Shown here: piece after piece, positions 1 through 5,869 of the stretch | Layout: each line of letters starts with the position of its first letter | How positions within the stretch are numbered: position 1 is the first letter of the stretch | Assembly: GCA_023141985.1 (NCBI GenBank) | Contig: JAGLKH010000404.1 | Location: 1-5,869 of the forward strand | Source of the DNA: Flavobacteriaceae bacterium | GTDB taxonomy: Bacteria; Bacteroidota; Bacteroidia; Flavobacteriales; Flavobacteriaceae | Reading direction: 5' to 3' | Length of the DNA: 5,869 nt | Position numbers and translations under genes: made by a program | The notes under the pieces: model-generated | Database searches by the model: none | Seen by the model: the letters and a program-made list of their open reading frames with translations, nothing else | Told to the model about the DNA's origin: nothing

Positions 1-63
1 CAGTTTATGGATCAAACAAATCCACTTGCTGAAATAACACATAAACGACGATTGTCTGCTTTA
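1..63 (+). other. Rifampicin-resistance determining region of rpoB (3' part of cluster I)
   Basis: The window opens at the residue equivalent to E. coli beta Q513, so visible residue n equals E. coli n+512 in this stretch. The positions most often mutated in rifampicin-resistant strains carry the sensitive-type residue: Q513, D516, H526, R529, S531 and L533. Differences from E. coli are N518T, S522A and I530L, which I recall as normal for flavobacteria. Positions 507-512 lie outside the window. Cluster II residues P564 and I572 (codons at 154 and 178) are also unchanged. A rifampicin-sensitive enzyme is inferred, not tested. Confidence 0.9.
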
Positions 64-2397
64 GGGCCTGGAGGATTATCCAGAGAAAGAGCTGGTTTCG
101 AAGTTCGCGATGTTCACTATACACATTATGGACGTTTATGCCCAATTGAAACACCTGAAGGGCCAAACATTGGTTTGATTTCTTCTCTTTCGGTATATGC
201 TAAGGTGAATTCAATGGGATTCATCGAAACACCATATAGAAAAGTTGAAAATGGTGTTGTTGATATTAAAGGCGATCCAATTTATTTAAGTGCTGAAGAA
301 GAAGAAGAGAAATTAATTGCCCAAGCTAATATTCCTGTTGACGAAAAAGGTAAAATTTTAGAAGATAAAATTATTGCCAGACAAGAGGGAGATTTTCCAG
401 TAGTTGAACCAACAGAAGTTCATTTCACTGATGTTGCACCTAACCAAATTTCTTCAATATCAGCATCCTTAATTCCATTCTTGGAACATGATGATGCAAA
501 TAGAGCATTGATGGGATCTAATATGATGCGACAAGCGGTACCATTATTGCGCCCACAATCACCAATTGTAGGTACTGGATTAGAACAGCAGGTAGCATCA
601 GATTCTAGAGTTTTAATTAATGCAGCCGGTTCTGGTATTGTAGAATATGTCGATGCAGACGAGATTATTATTAAATACGATCGTACAGAACAAGATGCAA
701 TGGTGAGTTTTGATAGCAATACTAAAACCTACCCATTAACAAAATTCAGAAAGACCAACCAGGGAACTTCTATAAACCTTAAACCTATTGTTGTAAAAGG
801 CGACAAAGTAATTAAGGGACAAGTATTATGTGAAGGTTATGCAACCCAAAAGGGTGAGTTAGCTTTAGGTAGAAATATGAAAGTAGCCTTTATGCCTTGG
901 AAAGGATATAATTTTGAAGATGCTATTGTTATTTCTGAAAAAGTAGTTCGTGATGATATTTTTACATCTATTCATATTGATGAGTATTCTTTAGAAGTAA
1001 GAGATACAAAATTGGGTAATGAAGAGTTAACAAACGATATACCTAATGTTTCAGAAGAGGCCACAAAAGATCTTGATGAAAATGGGATGATTCGTATTGG
1101 AGCCGAAATTAATCCTGGTGATATTCTTATAGGTAAAATCACACCTAAAGGAGAAAGCGATCCAACTCCGGAAGAAAAATTATTAAGAGCAATTTTTGGA
1201 GATAAAGCAGGAGATGTAAAAGATGCATCATTAAAAGCATCACCTTCTTTGCATGGTATTGTAATTGATAAAAAGTTATTTGCACGCGCTATTAAAGACA
1301 AACGCAAAAGAGCTCAAGACAAAGTAGATATTGCCAATTTAGAAGATATTTACGATAAAAAGTTTGAAGATTTAATAGCAGTACTTGTAGAAAAACTTTT
1401 TACAATTGTAGGAGGTAAAACAGCACAAGGTGTATTTAATGATTTAGGTGAAGATGTTTTTCCAAAAGGGAAGAAATTTACTTTAAAAATGTTAAATGCT
1501 GTAGATGATTACGCACATTTAGTTTCAGGTAAATGGACAACTGATAAACAAACAAATAAACTTGTATCAGAATTAATCCATAACTATAAGATTAAAGAGA
1601 ATGACTTACAAGGATCTTTAAGACGTGAGAAGTTTACAATCTCTGTTGGAGATGAATTGCCCGCAGGAATTATTAAGCTAGCTAAAGTTTATATTGCTAA
1701 AAAGAGAAAACTTAAAGTTGGTGATAAAATGGCAGGACGTCATGGCAACAAAGGTATTGTTGCTAGAATTGTTCGTCAAGAAGATATGCCATTCCTAGAA
1801 GACGGAACTCCAGTAGATATTGTATTAAACCCTCTTGGAGTACCTTCTCGTATGAATATTGGACAAATATATGAAACTGTATTAGGTTGGGCAGGACAAA
1901 AATTGGATCGCAAATATGCAACACCAATTTTTGATGGTGCAACTTTAGATCAAATTAATGAATTTACAGACGAAGCTGGAATTCCAAGATTTGGACACAC
2001 TTATTTATATGATGGTGGTACAGGAGAACGATTTGATCAACCAGCAACAGTTGGTATTATTTATATGTTGAAGCTCGGTCATATGGTAGACGATAAAATG
2101 CATGCGCGTTCTATCGGGCCATACTCTTTAATTACACAACAACCTCTTGGTGGTAAAGCACAATTTGGAGGACAGCGTTTTGGAGAGATGGAAGTTTGGG
2201 CACTTGAAGCTTATGGAGCATCAGCTACATTAAGAGAAATTCTAACAGTAAAATCGGATGATGTTATTGGTAGAGCAAAAACTTATGAAGCTATTGTAAA
2301 AGGAGAGCCAATGCCAGAACCGGGACTACCAGAATCTTTCAACGTGTTAATGCACGAATTAAAAGGTTTAGGATTAGACATAAGATTAGAAGAATAG
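1..2397 (+). CDS. rpoB: RNA polymerase subunit beta, 5'-truncated by window edge
   Basis: Beta subunit of DNA-directed RNA polymerase; with beta' it forms the catalytic cleft and holds the rifampicin pocket. The reading frame is open from base 1, so the ATG at position 7 is an internal methionine (E. coli M515), not the start. About 798 C-terminal residues are visible; family length (around 1270 in Bacteroidota) implies roughly 470 missing upstream. In order (window numbering): rifampicin cluster I at residues 1-21, cluster II in [13 protein letters not shown] at 48-60, NFED at 304-307 (E. coli E813/D814), flap and an SI2-like insertion at about 431-545, [12 protein letters not shown] with K576 and K584 (E. 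coli K1065/K1073), and the C-terminal clamp block [20 protein letters not shown]. It ends naturally in LDIRLEE and TAG. No frameshift is visible. The rpoC start lies 32 bases downstream, so the two are probably co-transcribed. Confidence 0.99.
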   Translation, partial: QFMDQTNPLAEITHKRRLSALGPGGLSRERAGFEVRDVHYTHYGRLCPIETPEGPNIGLISSLSVYAKVNSMGFIETPYRKVENGVVDIKGDPIYLSAEEEEEKLIAQANIPVDEKGKILEDKIIARQEGDFPVVEPTEVHFTDVAPNQISSISASLIPFLEHDDANRALMGSNMMRQAVPLLRPQSPIVGTGLEQQVASDSRVLINAAGSGIVEYVDADEIIIKYDRTEQDAMVSFDSNTKTYPLTKFRKTNQGTSINLKPIVVKGDKVIKGQVLCEGYATQKGELALGRNMKVAFMPWKGYNFEDAIVISEKVVRDDIFTSIHIDEYSLEVRDTKLGNEELTNDIPNVSEEATKDLDENGMIRIGAEINPGDILIGKITPKGESDPTPEEKLLRAIFGDKAGDVKDASLKASPSLHGIVIDKKLFARAIKDKRKRAQDKVDIANLEDIYDKKFEDLIAVLVEKLFTIVGGKTAQGVFNDLGEDVFPKGKKFTLKMLNAVDDYAHLVSGKWTTDKQTNKLVSELIHNYKIKENDLQGSLRREKFTISVGDELPAGIIKLAKVYIAKKRKLKVGDKMAGRHGNKGIVARIVRQEDMPFLEDGTPVDIVLNPLGVPSRMNIGQIYETVLGWAGQKLDRKYATPIFDGATLDQINEFTDEAGIPRFGHTYLYDGGTGERFDQPATVGIIYMLKLGHMVDDKMHARSIGPYSLITQQPLGGKAQFGGQRFGEMEVWALEAYGASATLREILTVKSDDVIGRAKTYEAIVKGEPMPEPGLPESFNVLMHELKGLGLDIRLEE
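1291..1635 (+). other. Flap-proximal variable segment of beta at the SI2 position
   Basis: Beta residues of about 431-545 sit between conserved flap sequence ([12 protein letters not shown]) and the conserved [17 protein letters not shown] block. They occupy the place of sequence insertion 2 in E. coli beta. The segment is rich in Lys, Asp and Glu and shares little wording with E. coli. Comparing recalled E. coli landmarks (E813 to K1065, 252 residues) with the window (306 to 576, 270 residues) makes it about 18 residues longer. Such insertions vary between phyla and are usually dispensable for catalysis. The boundaries are approximate. Confidence 0.65.
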
Positions 2398-2429
2398 TTA
2401 GTAAATAAATTCATTATCAACCATATATC
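2398..2429 (+). other. rpoB-rpoC intergenic spacer without Shine-Dalgarno
   Basis: This 32-base AT-rich spacer holds no purine-rich AGGAGG-like sequence at the usual distance from the rpoC ATG; the bases just before the start read ccatatatc. It shows no hairpin followed by a T run and no Bacteroidota-type promoter (TTTG with TAnnTTTG), so it looks like a simple linker inside one transcript. Lack of Shine-Dalgarno sequences is usual in Bacteroidota, where an A at -3 (present here, position 2427) and an unstructured AT-rich leader favour initiation. Confidence 0.7.
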
Positions 2430-5400
2430 ATGGCAAGAAGACAAGATAGGAATCCAGTACACAGATTTAATAAAATCTCAATAGGTTTAGCATCTCCAGA
2501 GACTATTTTAGGAGCCTCAAGAGGAGAAGTCTTAAAACCAGAAACTATAAATTATAGAACACATAAGCCGGAACGCGATGGATTATTCTGTGAGCGAATT
2601 TTTGGACCTATAAAAGATTATGAATGTGCTTGCGGAAAATACAAGCGTATTAGATATAAAGGTATTGTTTGTGACCGTTGTGGTGTTGAAGTAACCGAAA
2701 AGAAAGTACGTAGAGATAGAGTAGGACATATTAATTTAGTAGTACCAGTTGCTCATATTTGGTACTTCCGTTCATTACCAAATAAAATTGGATACTTACT
2801 TGGATTACCATCTAAGAAGTTAGACATGATTATTTATTATGAGCGCTATGTTGTTATTCAACCAGGAAACGCAAAAAATGAAGAAGGCGAACCATTGCAA
2901 AAAATGGATTTCTTAACTGAAGAAGAATATTTGAATATTCTTGAATCTCTTCCTCAAGAGAATCAATATTTAGACGATTCTGATCCAGAGAAGTTTATTT
3001 CAAAAATGGGAGCAGAATGTTTAATTGAGCTTTTATCCAGAATTGATTTAGACGCCTTATCTTTTGAATTGCGTCATAAAGCAAATAATGAAACTTCAAA
3101 ACAGCGTAAAACAGAAGCTTTAAAACGTTTACAAGTAGTAGAAGCTTTAAGAGAGGCAAATTTAAATAGAGAAAATCTTCCAGAATGGATGATTATGAAA
3201 GCGATTCCTGTTATTCCACCAGAATTGCGCCCATTAGTACCTCTTGATGGAGGGCGTTTTGCAACTTCCGATTTGAACGATTTATATAGACGTGTAATTA
3301 TACGTAACAATCGTCTTAAGAGACTTGTAGAGATTAAAGCTCCAGAAGTAATCTTACGTAATGAAAAACGTATGTTGCAGGAATCTGTAGATTCATTATT
3401 CGATAATACACGTAAATCATCAGCAGTAAAAACAGACTCTAACCGACCACTTAAATCATTATCAGATTCTCTTAAAGGGAAGCAAGGTCGTTTTCGTCAA
3501 AACTTATTGGGTAAACGTGTTGATTATTCAGCGCGTTCGGTAATTGTTGTTGGGCCAGAATTAAAATTGTTTGAGTGTGGTATACCAAAAAATATGGCAG
3601 CCGAACTTTACAAGCCTTTTGTAATTAGAAAATTAATTGAAAGAGGTATTGTAAAAACTGTAAAATCTGCAAAGAAAATTATAGATAGAAAAGAACCGGT
3701 TGTTTGGGATATCCTGGAAAACGTATTAAAAGGACATCCAGTACTTTTAAATCGTGCGCCTACTTTACATAGATTAGGTATACAAGCATTTCAACCAAAA
3801 CTTATTGAAGGTAAAGCAATACAATTACATCCATTAGTATGTACTGCATTTAATGCCGATTTTGATGGCGATCAAATGGCTGTGCATTTGCCTTTAGGGC
3901 CAGAAGCTATTCTTGAGGCGCAATTATTAATGTTAGCATCTCATAATATTTTAAATCCTGCAAATGGATCTCCAGTAACCGTACCTTCTCAAGATATGGT
4001 TCTCGGATTGTATTATATGACCAAACTGCGTAAATCTACACCTGAAGCAAAAGTTATTGGTGAAGGCCTGACGTTTTACTCTCCAGAAGAGGTAACAATA
4101 GCATATAATGAAAAGAAAGTAGATTTAAATGCAGCTATAAAAGTTAGAACTAAAGATTATAATGATAATGGAGAATTAGTTAATCAGCTTATAGAAACTA
4201 CAGTTGGGAGAGTTATATTTAATGAAGAAGTTCCAGAAATTGCCGGATACATTAATGAAGTTTTAACTAAAAAATCTCTAAGAGATATTATTGGTAAAAT
4301 CTTAAAAGTTACAAGTGTCCCGGAAACAGCAGTTTTTCTTGATGAAATTAAAACATTAGGATATAAATTTGCATTTCAAGGAGGTTTATCATTTAGTTTG
4401 GGAGATATTATTATACCGCCAGAAAAACATGATATGATTGCTTCAGCAAACAAGCAAGTAGATAGTATTAAGGCAAACTATAACATGGGTCTTATAACAA
4501 ATAATGAACGTTACAATCAAGTTATTGATATATGGACCTCAACAAATGCTGAATTAACTGAGTTGTCTATGAAGCGTATTCGCGAAGATCAACAAGGATT
4601 TAATTCGGTATATATGATGCTTGATTCTGGAGCTCGTGGATCTAAAGAACAGATTCGTCAGCTTACAGGTATGCGTGGTTTAATGGCAAAACCTAAAAAA
4701 TCCAGCACAGGAGGTGGAGAAATTATTGAAAACCCTATTCTTTCTAATTTTAAAGAAGGACTTTCAATTTTAGAATACTTTATTTCTACTCACGGTGCAC
4801 GTAAAGGACTTGCCGATACTGCCCTTAAAACAGCCGATGCCGGTTATTTAACACGTCGTTTAGTAGATGTATCTCAAGACGTTATCGTTAACATAGAAGA
4901 CTGTGGTACATTAAGAGGTGTTACAGTTGTGCCATTAAAGAAGAATGAAGAAGTTGTAGAAACTTTAGAAGAAAGAATAGTTGGCCGTACTTCATTATAT
5001 GATGTTTATAATCCGTTAACAGAAGAGTTGTTAGTAGAAGCGAGTGGACATATTGATGATGATATAGCTAAAAAAATTGAAGATTCTCCAGTAGATTCTG
5101 TTGAGGTACGTTCTGCTCTTACATGTGAAGCAAAAAAAGGAATTTGTAGTCTGTGCTATGGCCGTAATTTAGCAACTGGTAAAATGGTTCAACGGGGTGA
5201 AGCTGTTGGTGTAGTTGCTGCACAATCTATTGGCGAACCTGGAACACAATTAACACTTCGTACGTTCCACGTTGGTGGTATTGCAGGAAATATTTCAGAA
5301 GAAAATAAGCTTATAGTTAAGTTTGATGGTAAAGCTGAAATTGAAGATTTAAAAACTGTTAAAGGGGAGGATAGTCAAGGTAACGAAATTGATATAGTGA

Positions 5401-5869
5401 TTTCCAGAACTTCCGAACTTAAACTTATAGATGATAAAACCAAAATTACTCTAAGCACAAATAATATCCCTTATGGATCTACTATTTTAATTAAAAATGG
5501 TAAAAAGCTTAAAAAGGGAGATATTGTTTGTCAATGGGATCCATATAATGGAGTAATAATTTCAGAATTCGCCGGAAAGATTAAATATGAAAATATTGAG
5601 CAAGGCATTACTTACCAAGTAGAAATTGATGAGCAAACAGGTTTCCAAGAGAAAGTAATTTCTGAATCAAGAAACAAAAAGTTGATTCCTACTTTGCATA
5701 TTCTAGATAGTAAAGGTGATGTTATACGTTCTTATAACTTACCTGTTGGTGCGCATTTAATGATTGATGATGGTGAAAAAATAAATGTAGGTAAAATTTT
5801 AGTAAAAATTCCTCGTAAATCTGCAAAAGCTGGTGATATTACTGGTGGTTTGCCACGTGTTACCGAATT
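2430..5869 (+). CDS. rpoC: RNA polymerase subunit beta', 3'-truncated by window edge
   Basis: Beta' subunit of RNA polymerase, which carries the active-site magnesium ligands and the clamp. The frame opens at ATG 2430 ([20 protein letters not shown]) and stays open for 1146 codons plus two bases; about 290 C-terminal residues are expected beyond the edge. The start is chosen because it is the first ATG after rpoB and sits just before the conserved [12 protein letters not shown] block. In order: zinc site 1 (C66, C68, C81, C84), lid and rudder region with [48 protein letters not shown], catalytic NADFDGD (D477, D479, D481), [17 protein letters not shown] (F-loop), bridge helix about 780-815, zinc site 2 (C825, C899, C906, C909), trigger loop first half to H947, SI3 insertion about 952-1134, and trigger loop second half starting DITGGLPRV. 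All checked key residues are present and no frameshift is seen. Confidence 0.99.
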   Translation, partial: MARRQDRNPVHRFNKISIGLASPETILGASRGEVLKPETINYRTHKPERDGLFCERIFGPIKDYECACGKYKRIRYKGIVCDRCGVEVTEKKVRRDRVGHINLVVPVAHIWYFRSLPNKIGYLLGLPSKKLDMIIYYERYVVIQPGNAKNEEGEPLQKMDFLTEEEYLNILESLPQENQYLDDSDPEKFISKMGAECLIELLSRIDLDALSFELRHKANNETSKQRKTEALKRLQVVEALREANLNRENLPEWMIMKAIPVIPPELRPLVPLDGGRFATSDLNDLYRRVIIRNNRLKRLVEIKAPEVILRNEKRMLQESVDSLFDNTRKSSAVKTDSNRPLKSLSDSLKGKQGRFRQNLLGKRVDYSARSVIVVGPELKLFECGIPKNMAAELYKPFVIRKLIERGIVKTVKSAKKIIDRKEPVVWDILENVLKGHPVLLNRAPTLHRLGIQAFQPKLIEGKAIQLHPLVCTAFNADFDGDQMAVHLPLGPEAILEAQLLMLASHNILNPANGSPVTVPSQDMVLGLYYMTKLRKSTPEAKVIGEGLTFYSPEEVTIAYNEKKVDLNAAIKVRTKDYNDNGELVNQLIETTVGRVIFNEEVPEIAGYINEVLTKKSLRDIIGKILKVTSVPETAVFLDEIKTLGYKFAFQGGLSFSLGDIIIPPEKHDMIASANKQVDSIKANYNMGLITNNERYNQVIDIWTSTNAELTELSMKRIREDQQGFNSVYMMLDSGARGSKEQIRQLTGMRGLMAKPKKSSTGGGEIIENPILSNFKEGLSILEYFISTHGARKGLADTALKTADAGYLTRRLVDVSQDVIVNIEDCGTLRGVTVVPLKKNEEVVETLEERIVGRTSLYDVYNPLTEELLVEASGHIDDDIAKKIEDSPVDSVEVRSALTCEAKKGICSLCYGRNLATGKMVQRGEAVGVVAAQSIGEPGTQLTLRTFHVGGIAGNISEENKLIVKFDGKAEIEDLKTVKGEDSQGNEIDIVISRTSELKLIDDKTKITLSTNNIPYGSTILIKNGKKLKKGDIVCQWDPYNGVIISEFAGKIKYENIEQGITYQVEIDEQTGFQEKVISESRNKKLIPTLHILDSKGDVIRSYNLPVGAHLMIDDGEKINVGKILVKIPRKSAKAGDITGGLPRVTE
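2625..2683 (+). other. Zinc-binding site 1 of beta' (zipper/clamp base)
   Basis: Codons for C66, C68, C81 and C84 form the pattern CxC-x12-CxxC. They match E. coli beta' C70, C72, C85 and C88, which bind a structural zinc near the upstream edge of the DNA channel. All four cysteines are present, and the flanking [14 protein letters not shown] and CDRCGVEVT wording is strongly conserved. Confidence 0.95.
3852..3872 (+). other. Catalytic magnesium-binding loop NADFDGD of beta'
   Basis: Residues 475-481 read NADFDGD, the invariant motif of multisubunit RNA polymerases. D477, D479 and D481 correspond to E. coli D460, D462 and D464 and hold the active-site magnesium used for nucleotide addition and for transcript cleavage. 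The motif is intact, so the enzyme is expected to be active. Confidence 0.98.
4695..4721 (+). other. Short Gly/Ser/Lys insertion between F-loop and bridge helix
   Basis: Residues 756-764 read KKSSTGGGE, between the conserved GMRGLMAKP and IIENPI. E. coli has only three residues (DGS) in the same place, so this loop is about six residues longer. The composition suggests a flexible surface loop. I recall similar STGG-type loops in Bacteroidota RpoC, so it is probably a phylum-level marker. Confidence 0.75.
4767..4874 (+). other. Bridge helix of beta'
   Basis: Residues of about 780-815 align with the E. coli bridge helix 769-804 at a constant offset of +11. The core [19 protein letters not shown] followed by [10 protein letters not shown] is near-invariant in bacteria. 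H788 corresponds to E. coli H777. The helix spans the cleft next to the catalytic magnesium and works with the trigger loop during translocation. Confidence 0.9.
4902..5156 (+). other. Zinc-binding site 2 of beta'
   Basis: C825 in the EDCGTLRG block, then C899, C906 and C909 in the pattern C-x6-CxxC, match E. coli C814, C888, C895 and C898 at a constant offset of +11. This zinc stabilises the fold beneath the secondary channel and the trigger-loop base. All four ligands are present. Confidence 0.93.
5211..5834 (+). other. Trigger-loop N-terminal half with SI3 insertion
   Basis: Residues 928-950 carry [20 protein letters not shown] followed by VGG, the first trigger-loop half. R944 and H947 are equivalent to the catalytic E. 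coli R933 and H936, and L943 replaces M932. An insertion of about 183 residues (about 952-1134) follows before the second half resumes with DITGGLPRV. It resembles E. coli SI3 in size (about 188) and shared wording: [10 protein letters not shown], a P-Y-G turn, WDP, and TGFQEKV near the TDELTG position. This fits the paired sandwich-barrel hybrid domains of SI3. The window ends just after it. Confidence 0.85.

Noticed and set aside
7..9. ATG at position 7 as the start of rpoB
   Set aside because: The frame is open upstream to base 1 (Gln-Phe), and the methionine is E. coli M515 in the middle of the rifampicin pocket. The true start lies outside the window.
420..719. Minus-strand open frame of 99 codons opposite rpoB
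   Set aside because: It lies wholly antisense to strongly conserved rpoB sequence, has no recognisable domain, and its cysteine- and serine-rich translation looks like a reverse-complement shadow.
897..916. taattttg at 909-916, matching the Bacteroidota -7 promoter pattern TAnnTTTG, with ttg at 897-899
   Set aside because: The gap to the upstream TTG is only 9 bases, far short of the usual spacing near 20, and the bases encode the conserved YNFED motif. Chance match in AT-rich coding DNA.
972..1307. Minus-strand open frame of 111 codons opposite rpoB
   Set aside because: It is fully antisense to conserved beta sequence (the DTKLG to [10 protein letters not shown] region), with no family resemblance and no independent start signal.
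3074..3310. Minus-strand open frame of 78 codons opposite rpoC
   Set aside because: It is antisense to the conserved beta' [16 protein letters not shown] region; low complexity and no recognisable motif.
5070..5138. Two runs of seven A (5070-5076 and 5132-5138), the second in phase as a possible A_AAA_AAA slippery site
   Set aside because: Both encode conserved or tolerated lysine codons in an AT-rich genome, the frame continues correctly through both, and no stimulatory hairpin is evident. A functional frameshift within rpoC is unlikely.

Overview
This window is an AT-rich piece of a bacterial core-genome operon. It carries the 3' two thirds of rpoB and the 5' four fifths of rpoC, the genes for the beta and beta' subunits of DNA-directed RNA polymerase. 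Both are on the + strand and both are cut by the window edges.

The organism is most likely a member of the Bacteroidota, probably the family Flavobacteriaceae. This rests on AT-rich codon use, no Shine-Dalgarno sequence before rpoC, and subunit wording typical of that group as I remember it ([14 protein letters not shown] in beta, [13 protein letters not shown] and the STGGG-containing insertion in beta'). The genus cannot be settled from the window.

Layout: positions 1-2397 are rpoB, entered in frame inside the rifampicin pocket and running to its natural TAG stop. Positions 2398-2429 are a 32-base spacer with no visible promoter, terminator or ribosome binding site. Positions 2430-5869 are rpoC, from its ATG start through both zinc sites, the catalytic NADFDGD loop, the bridge helix, the first half of the trigger loop and its large insertion (SI3). 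It ends at the second half of the trigger loop. By family length, roughly 470 residues of beta are missing upstream and roughly 290 of beta' downstream.

The two products form the catalytic cleft of RNA polymerase together, so the close spacing fits one transcript giving matched amounts. Both frames are intact and all catalytic and metal-binding residues I checked are present. I found no mobile element, RNA gene, CRISPR array, extra gene or undescribed system. The findings below are lineage-level details of a housekeeping locus and are scored low.
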